A stretch of DNA of 64,000 nt from Bradyrhizobium sp. LLZ17 (GCF_041200145.1 NZ_CP165734.1:5995001-6059000); one strand, 5' to 3'; numbered from the stretch's first letter, positions 20,082 through 28,924 are shown. Translations and numbers: made by a program. The notes: generated from the sequence alone by a model not told the origin.

Positions 20082-20102
20082 AGCGGAGGCTATAGCGGAG
20101 GC
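20082..20102 (+). repeat. Arm-type integrase repeat pair, left end
   Basis: Two direct AGCGGAGGC copies (20082-20090, 20094-20102), 50 bp inside attL. The same 9-mer is doubled at 32177-32196 near attR. This placement suggests integrase or excisionase arm sites. 20033-20251 otherwise holds the presumed promoter of the CBASS operon. Confidence 0.6.
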
Positions 20103-20251
20103 AAATCAGGTTACCGGTCGCGCGAGTACGGGGAGTGTCGCCTCTGGCCTCGATGCTCGTAGAAATATCTATTCGGTCCACCTTGTATCAAAGCGGGAAG
20201 CTACCATATGCAGTAGATGGGGGGTGCTAGCTTGGACGTTAGGGGCATCAT

Positions 20252-21286
20252 ATGGGGTCTCCGCTTTATCCGCCTTTCGGTTCAGGGCTTCAGCCGGCCG
20301 TCGGCTCAGGGTTCGGCAGCCTGCTAGGCTCCGGCAACTTTTCGAACAACCTCCTAAGCTCGCTGGTCTCGCCGCCTTCTCAGGCGCCTGCGCTGAGCTT
20401 GAAATGGATTTACGTCCGTGCCCGCTTCATCGCTTTCATGGACAATCTGGCGATCACAAAAGCTCAGTTGGAGGACGGCAATACCAAGCAGGGCGGAGTT
20501 CGAGCGTGCCTCAATCGCCACTACTATGGGGTCTCTTCCGAGACTGCGAATAGCTTCTTGATGGGCTCGTGGGGCAAGCTGACAAGAGTGCGGCCGTCTC
20601 GCGATGTCGATATCCTCTTCATTCTGCCCGATAGTGTCTATTGGCAATACCAAGCGCGCACGGGCAACCGGCAATCCGCGCTTTTGCAGGAAATCAAAAA
20701 TGTCCTGCTCGGCACCTACTCACAGACCAGCATGAGGGGCGACGGTCAGGTCGTCGTCATTCCCTTCAATCAGACGCCGATTGAAGTCGCGCCTGGCTTC
20801 CGCTGCACGAATGGCAATATTTTGGTCTGTGACACGAACGATGGCGGTCGCTACATCACCTCGACAGCGGAAGCCGAGGAGCAGTCGCTCAGCGTCTCCG
20901 ACACTTACTGCGTCGGCAACACTCGCGCTTTGGCGCGCATGATGAAGCAATGGCAACGTGAGCAGAACGTCTCGCTGAAGTCGTTCCTGCTTGAGCGGCT
21001 GGCAGTGGAGTTCTTAACGACATGGCCCAATAATCAGCGCGATCATTTCTGGTACGACTGGATGATCCGCGATTTTTTCGCCTATCTCATCGGGCGCGCA
21101 AATAATTACATTTTCATGCCGGGCACGAGTGAAGCCATTGCTCTGGGCAATGATTGGCTGTTTCAGGCTCAGCGCGCATACAAGCATGCCGTCACAGCAT
21201 GCGAGCACGAAGAGGCGAACTATGGGATCCTGGCCGGTCAAGAATGGCAGGCCATCTTCGGCAGCGCGATCCCGCTGTCATCGTGA
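20252..21286 (+). CDS. CBASS cyclic-oligonucleotide synthase (CD-NTase, SMODS family)
   Basis: 344 residues. Predicted to make a cyclic di- or tri-nucleotide alarm signal on phage infection. The nucleotidyltransferase core has GSWGKLTRV (GS helix) and RDVDILFIL, giving the two metal-binding aspartates near residue 119. The third acid is in TPIEVAPGF, followed by GRYITSTAEAEEQS. A helical domain (CVGNTRALARMMKQWQ, LKSFLLERLAVEFL) matches the OAS-like SMODS fold. The N-terminal 45 residues are Gly/Ser/Pro-rich and probably flexible. The start follows AGGGGC. Its stop overlaps the effector start. The product nucleotide cannot be read from sequence. Confidence 0.9.
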   Translation: MGSPLYPPFGSGLQPAVGSGFGSLLGSGNFSNNLLSSLVSPPSQAPALSLKWIYVRARFIAFMDNLAITKAQLEDGNTKQGGVRACLNRHYYGVSSETANSFLMGSWGKLTRVRPSRDVDILFILPDSVYWQYQARTGNRQSALLQEIKNVLLGTYSQTSMRGDGQVVVIPFNQTPIEVAPGFRCTNGNILVCDTNDGGRYITSTAEAEEQSLSVSDTYCVGNTRALARMMKQWQREQNVSLKSFLLERLAVEFLTTWPNNQRDHFWYDWMIRDFFAYLIGRANNYIFMPGTSEAIALGNDWLFQAQRAYKHAVTACEHEEANYGILAGQEWQAIFGSAIPLSS

Positions 21287-21783
21287 CCGAGAAGCTCATC
21301 GAAGCGCTGATGGATGAATGCGAGCGGCAGTTTGAAAATTGCCGCGACACTGCTGTCAGCAATATTGTCTGGTTGAAGGTCCTGCGCTGGACCAACATCG
21401 CTTTCACAGTCGCGCCGATAATTTTCGGCGCATTGGCGACATGGAAGCTGCTCGCGGATAGCACGGTCTGGGCTGCGATCTTCACCTTGCTAGCGACGGT
21501 CCTCCCGCCGGTCTTCAAGGCGATCAATCTCGACGGGACAATCAAAGATTACGAGAAGCACGCTGGGGAGTTCATGAACCTGCGCGACCGCTTCCGGCAG
21601 GCAAAGCTGATCGGATCGCAGAAGTCTGTCGCCGAGTTCGAGACAGAGGTGCAGGCTTTGATGACGCGAATGGAGAAGGCTCGCGCTCGCGTGCTGGCTC
21701 CGCCGAATTGGTCATTCAAGAAAGCTCGGAAGGAAATCGAAAGCGGGACTTACACGCACGACCACGACTTGCGGCAGCCATGA
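21283..21783 (+). CDS. SLATT-domain two-TM effector (CBASS)
   Basis: 166 residues. A GTG start overlaps the upstream stop (GTGA), so translation is coupled. After a short helix, TM1 (IAFTVAPIIFGALATWKLL) and TM2 (AAIFTLLATVLPPVFKAI) form a hairpin. A long soluble helical region follows (YEKHAGEFMNLRDRFRQAKL... FKKARKEIESGTYTHD), the layout and C-terminal signature of SLATT proteins, predicted pore-forming effectors found beside SMODS nucleotidyltransferases. Expected role: membrane disruption when bound by the cyclic nucleotide. The reading frame is also open upstream to 21154, but the coupled GTG is far more plausible. Confidence 0.85.
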   Translation: MTEKLIEALMDECERQFENCRDTAVSNIVWLKVLRWTNIAFTVAPIIFGALATWKLLADSTVWAAIFTLLATVLPPVFKAINLDGTIKDYEKHAGEFMNLRDRFRQAKLIGSQKSVAEFETEVQALMTRMEKARARVLAPPNWSFKKARKEIESGTYTHDHDLRQP

Positions 21784-21832
21784 ATGTCGTACGTAAGGGG
21801 CGTTGGGCCCGAGTTGGGGTCATGCCGTCGCG

Positions 21833-23075
21833 TCATGTTCGATTTTGATACTTGATGAAAAATTTCGATAGCTTCTGCCTGCGCTGTAGCCGCTCTTCAT
21901 CCAGAGGCAGATCGAGAAAATCGTGGAATTCACCCAGGCTCTGAAATTGGTCGGCATTCCTGAGCAGGAAGAAGATAGTCTGTCCCGCAAGCATCTCAGC
22001 TTGCACGAGGATGGCGTCGGCCTCCTTACTGATACTATGGTCGGAATGAACCGTCTGATTTCTGCGCAAGCGAATATGTGCAGCGATCAGTCGAGCGTCA
22101 TCATGATCTCGAAATATCCGAACGAGACGATCAATTAGTAGATCGTATCTGTCGGTGCCCATCAACTTCTCTAATACCTGCCATACCCCGAGCAATGCAG
22201 CATCCGCTTCATGCAAGTCGAGCGCGCGGCAATAGCGGAGAAGGGCGTCGGAAATGAAGTCTCTCATTGAGTTTCTTTGCAAGGTGCTCCACCAGCGCTG
22301 AATGCTCTTGCGATAGTCAGGCGGATCCTTGAACTCGACCGATCGAGCTGTGTGCACCCATCTGGGCTCATACCAGAACGTTTCGGTAGCGAGCGAGCCA
22401 TCTGGATGATGAACCGAATGGAAAGGACCTCGCCGAAATTTGTTCACCGCATGAGGGGGCGGTCATTCTGGCGAAAGGATTGACTGACTGCCCCGAATTC
22501 ACAAGAAGATTGAGCATGCCGCGAAATCGATCGACGTGATCATTCCCTCTCTCGAAGGCCTCGAAAGGGTCGTGAGCAAATAGATGCACGAGAATTGGAC
22601 ATTGCGTATCGTCTTCGGTCGAGACATTGATTGCTGAGCGATGAAATTTTTGGGCCTCTTGAGCTTTTCTCGCCGCGCGTAAGAATTTGCCGCGCTGGCT
22701 AGGTTGCCAATATATGCGCGCGCCATCCTCAGTAACCCAATCAATCAGCTTGGGACCGGCATAGGTGATTGTTGTATACAGGACAAATTTTGATTTGGGC
22801 CGCTGCGCTAGTTTCTCAAGTTCCTGATCGCAGCGAGCAAGAAATGCGTCGGGGTCAGTCAAGCTTAGAGATGGGTCGGATACAGCGGCAGCGATGCATC
22901 TCGCCTTAATTGACTCAGCAATTCCGGTTACTCGTATGGCTGAGCTAAGGACCGGGAGCCAGAACGAATATCCTCCCGAGTCGAAAGAGCGGCCGTCCTT
23001 GTGTCGAATGCTCTTAACTCGACTAAGCACTCGATTGCGATCAAAGCCCCGCTCCCAATCGAATTCTTTTGGCAT
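21833..23075 (-). CDS. Apea-like HEPN domain protein, frameshifted
   Basis: About 414 residues when read through a one-base insertion in GGGGG at 22455-22459; removing a base joins NPFARMT to APHAVNKFRRGPFHSV. The C-terminal third has WQVLEKLMG and the HEPN motif RRNQTVHSD (R-N-x3-H), the metal-independent RNase/NTase active site, followed by a helical end. The N-terminal 220 residues are of unknown fold. It is convergent with the CBASS operon, 50 bp from the effector stop. HEPN proteins of this class occur in abortive-infection loci, so a defence role is likely but not shown. The start is uncertain (23102 also possible). Confidence 0.7.
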
Positions 23076-23147
23076 CTGCGTCCCAACTCCAGCCCGCATC
23101 ACTCTATTCTGAGTTGCGAGGCAGGTCAGCCGGATATTGGCTAGGCG

Positions 23148-23534
23148 CTACGCTATCCAATTCGGCCAGCATCCATCCTCTTCATGGCGGCCGGTGCGAA
23201 TGGTGCAGGTCTGGTCTAGCAGGCGCTGGCCGACGTTCTTCCAGATCGCATCAGGTCCGAAGTAGCGCATGGCCTCGGCCTTCTGCATCTCGACAATGCG
23301 AGAGCAGCGCGAGCATTCGACGCGAAGCATAATGCTCTGAATGTCGCCAAGCCGGCATTGATGGTTCGGCTGCTTGGGCTTGCCGGCCGCGCGCGGGTCG
23401 TCCAGCAGCGATTGCCACATGGCATCGGGGATGGGGTCGGAGGGGGCCGGATTGGGCGCCGACGCCTGCGGCTGCTGAGCGATGCCAGCCAGCTTGTCGA
23501 TCTGCTTCCTTGAGTACATTCGCCAGCTCGCCAT
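23148..23534 (-). CDS. Hypothetical protein with zinc-ribbon-like cysteines
   Basis: About 128 residues. A Pro/Gln-rich N-terminal part is followed by VECSRCSRIVEMQKAEAMRYFGPDAIWK and a further Cys in LLDQTCTIRTGRHEEDGCWP, giving four Cys in a CxxC...C...C order. I recall close relatives in many Bradyrhizobium islands. Function unknown; nucleic-acid binding is a guess. I chose the ATG at 23534 because AAGAGCGG precedes it. It is divergent from the next gene. Confidence 0.65.
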   Translation of the reverse strand: MASWRMYSRKQIDKLAGIAQQPQASAPNPAPSDPIPDAMWQSLLDDPRAAGKPKQPNHQCRLGDIQSIMLRVECSRCSRIVEMQKAEAMRYFGPDAIWKNVGQRLLDQTCTIRTGRHEEDGCWPNWIA

Positions 23535-23663
23535 CCGCTCTTTGCCCATAGGCAAACTAGAACATAACAAGAACACGGAGTCGAGGCGCTTGACTTACTT
23601 CATCTTGTACGTTTTATTCATTTAGTACGGGAATAAGATGTACAAATTTGTCAGGAGGCTTCC

Positions 23664-24179
23664 ATGCTCGTGATCGTGTCCAGCCCTGCCCAAGCGCTCG
23701 CAAATATCCGGAAGTTCGAAGTTGAAGTCGCAAAGAGCCCCGATCTTCAAAGCAGGCTTCCATATGCGCGCGCTTGGTACGCCGACAAAGACGCGGAGGG
23801 GCAATGGCATTTCGGACCATCGAAGTTCATCGGCTATCAGGACGTCGATGCGGAGAAATATCTAAAAGAGGCGGATGCGGCTGATGGTCGTCGCACCGAG
23901 GCGCAGTTGCAGCAATGGTTCTCCGTCGCGGGACCGGCCAATGCATTGCATTCAGACCTTCACGCGCGCCTGGTCGCCTTTCTTGCCAAATATCAAAAGG
24001 CCCCGAGCACGTTGGCTCGCATCAATCTGAGCCTCGGCATCAGGCGTCGCGCCGCTCCGCAGGTTTTAGACGATGCAGATGATGATGATTTGGTCCGCCT
24101 TCTTGCCGCAGTCGCAGGTAAATTGCCTGAAAGCCAATTGCTCGATTTGCGCGAGAGGCTAGAGAAGCTTTCACGTTAG
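23664..24179 (+). CDS. Hypothetical protein (171 aa)
   Basis: Start supported by GGAGG 6 nt upstream. The N-terminal 75 residues contain YARAWYADKDAEGQWHFGPS and KFIGYQDVDAEKYL, a block I have seen at the head of restriction-associated and unknown rhizobial proteins. The C-terminus is an acidic linker (DDADDDD) and a short helix pair (LLAAVAGKLPESQLLDLRERLEKL). Apart from the CBASS pair, it is the only plus-strand gene in the element. No catalytic motif recognised. Confidence 0.6.
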   Translation: MLVIVSSPAQALANIRKFEVEVAKSPDLQSRLPYARAWYADKDAEGQWHFGPSKFIGYQDVDAEKYLKEADAADGRRTEAQLQQWFSVAGPANALHSDLHARLVAFLAKYQKAPSTLARINLSLGIRRRAAPQVLDDADDDDLVRLLAAVAGKLPESQLLDLRERLEKLSR

Positions 24180-24246
24180 TGCTCCGGCAAGGTTGCTGCT
24201 TCGCGCGCCGTCGATGCGAAGCAGCAGCGCTCACCTATCATGATAA

Positions 24247-24768
24247 TTAGCCTCTAATCGTGATCTCAATGGCTTCGGGTCTGACGCCGAAGGTCAGCGC
24301 CAATCCTGCCTTCGCTTCCGCCATCGTCAGGCCCCGGCTGGTACCGCCCGAGGGAGCCGGACCTTCCGGCGCAGCAGGCAGGCGGGCTGACCCGCTGGGC
24401 CCCTGCGGCATCGGCTGCCAATCGAGTTGAGTAGGGTCGATGCCAAGGTCGGCAAGCGAGCTATAGCTGACCGGATTGCGTCCGCCCTTCCAAGCGTCGG
24501 GGATGCTGATCTTTGCGTATTCGCTGAACTGCACGAGGAAGCGGCCGTTGTCGCCTGAAGGGGCGACGCCGCTGACCTTTCCAATCATGAATGCAGTGTG
24601 GTGCGGTTCGGCGCCCTCGACCCAATCGGCATGAGCATTCCGAGTGCAGACCGCATAATCGCATTGGCGCGCGTGATTTCGGTCCAATCGCCATGACGAC
24701 GTTCCGCCTTCGGCAAGGATCTGTTCAATGCTCTTAGCCGTAAAGACCACAACCACTTCCTCAGTCAT
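24247..24768 (-). CDS. Hypothetical protein (173 aa)
   Basis: ATG at 24768 with GGAGAG upstream. Mixed alpha/beta N-terminal region (TEEVVVVFTAKSIEQILAEGGTSSWRLDRNHARQCDYAVCTRNAHADW), then GRFLVQFSEYAKISIPDAWKGGRNPVSY, which resembles uncharacterised phage/island proteins. It ends with a Pro/Gly/Ala linker and a short domain. I do not recognise a function. Upstream is AT-rich DNA (about 24769-24860), probably its promoter. Confidence 0.6.
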   Translation of the reverse strand: MTEEVVVVFTAKSIEQILAEGGTSSWRLDRNHARQCDYAVCTRNAHADWVEGAEPHHTAFMIGKVSGVAPSGDNGRFLVQFSEYAKISIPDAWKGGRNPVSYSSLADLGIDPTQLDWQPMPQGPSGSARLPAAPEGPAPSGGTSRGLTMAEAKAGLALTFGVRPEAIEITIRG

Positions 24769-24876
24769 GAAACTCTCCAATGAAATGCTTTTCGACGGAA
24801 TGATAACAACACATCTGGAGTACTTCTGCAATAGTTATGGAGTGTTTTTGTAGTACAGGACCGATCTGGACCTAAC

Positions 24877-24913
24877 GAGCCGCCGCCGACGCCGGACTGA
24901 CAAGCGGCGGCTC
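24877..24913. terminator. Hairpin at the end of the terminase-like operon
   Basis: A perfect 10-bp inverted repeat GAGCCGCCGC / GCGGCGGCTC with a 17-nt loop, between the minus-strand operon end (25071) and the promoter of the 24247-24768 gene. It has no long T-tract, so termination is only likely. Nothing else is evident in 24769-25070. Confidence 0.55.
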
Positions 24914-25070
24914 GCTTTGCCTGCCGCGCCACCAGAAGGGACTCGGCCGCAGGCTGTGCGCTGTTCTTACCGTCACCTGCGCGCTGGACGGCCGGCCGTG
25001 AAAGTGAAGAAAGCGGCCGGGATAGATCCCTTCCGTGGATCGTGGCTTCGCTTTCGGAAGGGAATTCGAT

Positions 25071-25300
25071 TTAAGCGACCTTGACGCGCTCGACTTTGCT
25101 GGCCTTCGGTCGGGCCAACTCTATGGCCAGCAGAGCCCTCGGATCACAGTCAAGGCGGCGATGGATAATTGTCCCTTGCTCCTCGCCATGTTCGATCAGC
25201 GCCTCCTCTTCGCGCTCCAAGGCCAGCAGTTCGGCCTCAATCTCGCCAGCTTGGCAGCGCGCGCCTTGGACGACATCGCAAGCGTCGGCTTCGGCAGCAT
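25071..25300 (-). CDS. Small helical island protein (about 76 aa), frameshifted
   Basis: ATG at 25300 follows GAGGAAA 10 nt after the preceding stop. The first frame gives MLPKPTLAMSSKARAAKL and the continuing frame gives EIEAELLALEREEEALIEH, ending KVERVKVA. The two join if one base is restored near 25245 (KLAEIEAELL). The sequence matches a small rhizobial phage/island family that I recall downstream of terminase-like genes. A short coiled coil is likely. Function unknown. Confidence 0.55.
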
Positions 25301-25310
25301 GTCGATTTCC

Positions 25311-25919
25311 TCATGCAACTTTTTTCTCGAGTGCGATCGGGTCTAACCAAGCGAGCGCAGCGCCGATGTCTTGCACCGTCGTCCAGCCGCCATCGACCAC
25401 TGCATTGAACTGCACCTGGAGAGTCTGATCATGATCGAAGACGAGCTTTGGCCTGCCGCGCTTGCGTTGACTCTGGACGTATGCGGATGCCATCTCCTTG
25501 AGGTCGGCAGTCGGGACACCTGATCTCAAGACCCGCACGCGCTCCGCCGCCAAAGCTTTGATTTGATCTCGCACCATTGAAACCGATTGAGCGGTCGTTC
25601 GGGTTGATTTTACTCCGGCCGGCATGGCCCGCCTCAGCTTGGCCATCTCGTAGGTGCCGGATGCAGTTGATACCCAATGCTTGAGGCTGGCCGTAAGATT
25701 GGCGAGATGCCGATGCCGTTCTTGCAGATCGTGCAACCGGTCGTGAAGCCGGTTCAGCTCTTGGCCCAAGGGTGCTAATTCTGTGGCGGGCGCGGTGCTG
25801 CGTGCTCTGGAGAGTTCGGAAGCGCGGCGATTGAGCGAAGCGGCGGCGTCTCTCGCCTCTTCTTCTTGCGCCACGAACCTTTCCAGCTTGGCGCGCGCTA
25901 AGGTTGGCAATTGCAGCAT
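25311..25919 (-). CDS. Hypothetical coiled-coil protein of the packaging-like operon
   Basis: 202 residues; ATG at 25919 one base after the upstream stop, with GGAGGAGC overlapping. Residues about 10-100 are strongly helical (ARAKLERFVAQEEEARDAAASLNRRASEL, LGQELNRLHDRLHDLQERHRHL), and a more globular C-terminus ends in DIGAALAWLDPIALEKKVA. The position third after the terminase-like gene suggests a head-related or scaffold-like ancestry, but no family is recognised. Confidence 0.6.
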   Translation of the reverse strand: MLQLPTLARAKLERFVAQEEEARDAAASLNRRASELSRARSTAPATELAPLGQELNRLHDRLHDLQERHRHLANLTASLKHWVSTASGTYEMAKLRRAMPAGVKSTRTTAQSVSMVRDQIKALAAERVRVLRSGVPTADLKEMASAYVQSQRKRGRPKLVFDHDQTLQVQFNAVVDGGWTTVQDIGAALAWLDPIALEKKVA

Positions 25920-25920
25920 C

Positions 25921-26277
25921 TCAGCTCCTCCAGGCCAGTTCCAGCGCCGCGCATCTAGCGGTGTAGCGATCTCCAGCGTCAGACGGGGTCGCCACGGCCG
26001 CTGCCGGCGTCGTCTGGGGCGGTCTGGCGCCCGCCAGGGGCTCAGCAGGCGCCAGAGCGCGCCACCGATCTGACAAACTCCGCTTCCGATCTTGATACGC
26101 GGCCTCCCGCACATGGCGCTCTGAGTCGGCGAGCGGCACCGATCCCGGCTGGTGAAACTGCAATGTAGGGGCCGAGTCCATGATCATGTGCGGCACCCGG
26201 AGCGTCATTCCGTCCTTGAGTGTGCCGCCCTCTAACGAAACCCGGTTGCCGTGCTTATCGAATACTTCGCTCTTCAT
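25921..26277 (-). CDS. Hypothetical protein (118 aa)
   Basis: Begins MKSEVFDKHGNRVSLEGGTLKDGMTLRVPHMIMD, a compact beta-rich segment, then a charged helix (ERHVREAAYQDRKRSLSDRWRAL) and an Ala/Pro-rich tail. Overlaps the terminase-like stop by 4 bp (ATGA), so it is co-translated. Unknown function. Confidence 0.6.
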   Translation of the reverse strand: MKSEVFDKHGNRVSLEGGTLKDGMTLRVPHMIMDSAPTLQFHQPGSVPLADSERHVREAAYQDRKRSLSDRWRALAPAEPLAGARPPQTTPAAAVATPSDAGDRYTARCAALELAWRS

Positions 26278-27824
26278 CTGAGTCCTCCTGAGAAGAGATA
26301 CCGGGTGATCCGCCCGGCTCGGAAAGTTGCATTTTCGCTAAGCTCGTCCCCGCCCACCCAAGCGAGCGAGCTATCGTAAGAATATTTGCGCACACCGACG
26401 CTCGTCAGCGCGCCGGCCACGGCATTCGCGATGTCATCATGGGCTCCGGGGCTGTGATCGATGCTGTCTTTTCCGGAGCGCGCCACACGGCGCTCTAAGC
26501 CGACGAGTTGCTGCAAGAGCTTCGGATGGTCGAGGAGGTCCGCCTTCCGGGAATTCACAAGCGGCAAGAAATCACGGTAGAGATCGGACTTCGGCTTGGC
26601 GGCGCTCTCATACGTGATGCCGTGCGCGCGGAAGGGCTCCTTGACCCATTCGCCCGCGTAGCGATCCCCGAGTACCTTCGTGATGCCGTAAGACTTCAGC
26701 AGGGTGGCAAATTCGCTGACGACTTGCTCCGGAGAGAAGGGCGGCTTGCGTTCCCGCAGAGCGTCGAGCGTCGCGATGCCATTCTGCTTGGAGGCAATCG
26801 CAAGTGTCATCGAGTCGGCGGAGCCGCCGGAAGGATCACAGAAGGCAGAATAGCCGACGCCGCCGATCCGGCCGCGCTCATAGGCTCCCTTGGAGATGCA
26901 CGCCTCGACGGCTTCCCGAGTGATGAACGCTTCGATATCGGCGCGGAACTGAGCGAGGTATTCGGCGCACGCGGATGACGCGTCACGCTCCATCTCGGCG
27001 TCAATGAAGCTTTGCGGGACGCTCGGGTTCATCCGCCGGGTCGCGGCCTGCCAGACAAGCACCGGGTCGTGCTCGCGGCCGAAATGCGCGCGATGCGCTT
27101 CATAGAGCACGCCGCGCCGCGCGTAAGGCGAGCTGGCACAAAGCAGCATGCTATTGGGAATCGTACTCATCCCCGGTCGCAGCGCGTTCAGCACCTCATA
27201 ATCCGGTTCGGTGCTATCCTCAGCGCGCCAGAATGCGACCTCGTCCAACAGCGCGGCGACAAGGGTATACCCGCGCACCGAGCGGAAAGAGCAGGTGGCG
27301 ACCTCGATTGAGACTGAGTTGGCGAGATCGAAGCCCTCCGCGGTCTCCCGTGTGATGAGCTGCGCCAGCATGGGCACGCCCTTGAGCAGAGCGGCAATGT
27401 AGCGGAGGATAACGCGGCTCTGCTTCCGGTCGGCAGCGATGACGAGGATCGTGCCGCGCTCGCCGGGGGCCAGGTAAGGGCGATAGTCAAAGAAGGCGGC
27501 GAGGAAGACCGCGACGAGAGCCAGCACGAAGCTTTTGCCGGCGCGCCGGCCGCAGACAAGCCACGCCTCCCTCGCGATCTCACTCGGCGCGTCCTTGCGG
27601 GACGTGCATTCGTGATAGATGCCGAGCTGGTCTGCATCCATGGGCAGGGCGAATAGGGCGCTGAGGAACGCAAGCCATGGCTGCCAGCTCTGCCAGTCAT
27701 CCTCGAACCATGACGCAAAGAGCTGCCGGTCATGGATGCAGTCGATAATCGAGCCTTCACTCTTTGATCGGAGACGAGGTAGGGGCTTCCGGTGTTGCTC
27801 GGAAGCCCGATACCTCTGGATCAT
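26274..27824 (-). CDS. Terminase large subunit-like ATPase/nuclease
   Basis: 516 residues. Walker A is CGRRAGKSFVLALVAV (about residue 90) and Walker B with the following acid is LVAALLDEVAFW. The coupling region SMLLCASSPYARRG follows. An RNase H-like nuclease begins at SAFCDPSGGSADS with further acids at LGDRYAGEW and HDDIANAV. This is the two-domain layout of phage packaging motors. No small-subunit family, portal, protease or capsid gene accompanies it except the preceding 151-aa protein. It may package the element into helper-phage heads or be a remnant. Confidence 0.82.
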   Translation of the reverse strand: MIQRYRASEQHRKPLPRLRSKSEGSIIDCIHDRQLFASWFEDDWQSWQPWLAFLSALFALPMDADQLGIYHECTSRKDAPSEIAREAWLVCGRRAGKSFVLALVAVFLAAFFDYRPYLAPGERGTILVIAADRKQSRVILRYIAALLKGVPMLAQLITRETAEGFDLANSVSIEVATCSFRSVRGYTLVAALLDEVAFWRAEDSTEPDYEVLNALRPGMSTIPNSMLLCASSPYARRGVLYEAHRAHFGREHDPVLVWQAATRRMNPSVPQSFIDAEMERDASSACAEYLAQFRADIEAFITREAVEACISKGAYERGRIGGVGYSAFCDPSGGSADSMTLAIASKQNGIATLDALRERKPPFSPEQVVSEFATLLKSYGITKVLGDRYAGEWVKEPFRAHGITYESAAKPKSDLYRDFLPLVNSRKADLLDHPKLLQQLVGLERRVARSGKDSIDHSPGAHDDIANAVAGALTSVGVRKYSYDSSLAWVGGDELSENATFRAGRITRYLFSGGLR

Positions 27825-28276
27825 GCAGCCCTCACCCGATGGCTGCCATTGATGCGAGGCGGATCGTCATCGATGATGCGACTGCGCAGATAGTCGCGAG
27901 GACTTGCCGGCGTCACGTCGCGAGGTCTGCGCTTGATGCCGAGTTCTTTGAGCAGCCGCCGCAGTGAATTCGACAGCGTCTGGTACAGCATCAGGTCCTC
28001 ATTGGCGGCCTTGCCCTCCGCGAGAGCGAACTTCATCTCCAATTGCTCAAGGGCGGTCATGTGCGTGGACGCGGTGCGCACCATCGCCATCTCGCTCGTG
28101 CTGAGACGATCGGCGCCGCCAAGATCAGCCGAAAGCAAGTCGATCAGGTCGCGAAATCTCCGATAGTATAGAGTGCGCTGGTCCACTTCTTTCGGAAATA
28201 GACTTTTGCCGTTCGTGACCCGTGATCGTGCTTTAGTCTTCCGCTGAGTGATGTGCTTGCTTGCAGCCATCTGCAT
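27821..28276 (-). CDS. Hypothetical protein upstream of the terminase-like gene, possible small subunit
   Basis: 151 residues, mostly helical, with a basic N-terminus (KHITQRKTKARSRVTNGKSLFPKEVD) and TLYYRRFRDLIDLLSADLGG, STSEMAMVRTASTHMTALEQLEMKFAL. A 4-bp overlap with the ATPase gene and position first in the operon fit a DNA-recognition (TerS-like) partner. I recall this pair next to each other in many Bradyrhizobium islands. No HTH is certain. The start at 28270 is equally possible. Confidence 0.55.
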   Translation of the reverse strand: MQMAASKHITQRKTKARSRVTNGKSLFPKEVDQRTLYYRRFRDLIDLLSADLGGADRLSTSEMAMVRTASTHMTALEQLEMKFALAEGKAANEDLMLYQTLSNSLRRLLKELGIKRRPRDVTPASPRDYLRSRIIDDDPPRINGSHRVRAA

Positions 28277-28523
28277 TCCGGGTGCTTCTGAATTTTGCGG
28301 AAGCTGGGTCTATATCTCCGCTAAATGCAACCCCGTCACCAAAGGCCGCCTTTCTAAGGAGGTCTGCTGGGCTCGACCTTCTGGTCGCAAATCAGAAGAT
28401 GCGCCGCACTCGCTCATCCAAGCAAAAATATTCGGCCGGGATGTTTGTCTCTGCTCGGTCAGAAACCGAACTCAAATACCTTAAATGGGCGCCGCCTAAA
28501 TCTCGCAAAGCTTGGTGCAGCCT

Positions 28524-28889
28524 TCATTCCTCTGGAGCAGCAGATGATCTTTTGGCGCTCTTCAGCTTCTCCTTATGCTTTTTCACGATCTCAGGCCATT
28601 CATGCTCGGCCTGCTTCGCCCTCTCAGATTTGGCCTCGGCTGCGATCTGTTCATTACTTTCCGGCGTCACCGGAACGATGATCTCGAGGCTGGCGTCGAA
28701 CCACAAGCCATGTTCATCTTCTCCAAATTCAATTTTGTGATACTCAGCCAGTTTCTTCGCGAACTCCTTTGCAATTTTTTCGATCGTCTCGTCCCAGAGC
28801 GCGTCGTAGTTTGCTTCTTTGTACAGTCGTTCAGTCAGGCGTCCCTTGGCCCTTAATTTTTGGATGCGATTATCCGGAATTTCTACCAT
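28524..28889 (-). CDS. Hypothetical protein (121 aa)
   Basis: ATG at 28889 has GGGAGG upstream. Charged, largely helical: LRAKGRLTERLYKEANYDALWDETIEKIAKEFAKKLAEYHKIEF, then a short strand segment (LWFDASLEIIVPVT) and a Lys/Glu-rich tail. 28277-28523 contains no gene I can support. Function unknown. Confidence 0.55.
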   Translation of the reverse strand: MVEIPDNRIQKLRAKGRLTERLYKEANYDALWDETIEKIAKEFAKKLAEYHKIEFGEDEHGLWFDASLEIIVPVTPESNEQIAAEAKSERAKQAEHEWPEIVKKHKEKLKSAKRSSAAPEE

Positions 28890-28924
28890 ATGGTCCTCCC
28901 ATAATAGCGGTCGAATGCCGCTAA

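Noticed and set aside
24877..24913. Hairpin considered as a CRISPR-like or origin element
   Set aside because: A single palindrome without repeats or iterons; no CRISPR array or clear replication origin was found anywhere in the window.
25035..25346. 103-aa plus-strand ORF
   Set aside because: The minus strand encodes the recognised EIEAELLALEREEEALIE island protein with a good ribosome site; the plus frame is its shadow.
26274..28276. Complete prophage
   Set aside because: Only the packaging-type ATPase operon is present; no portal, capsid, tail, lysis or phage repressor cluster exists between the att sites.
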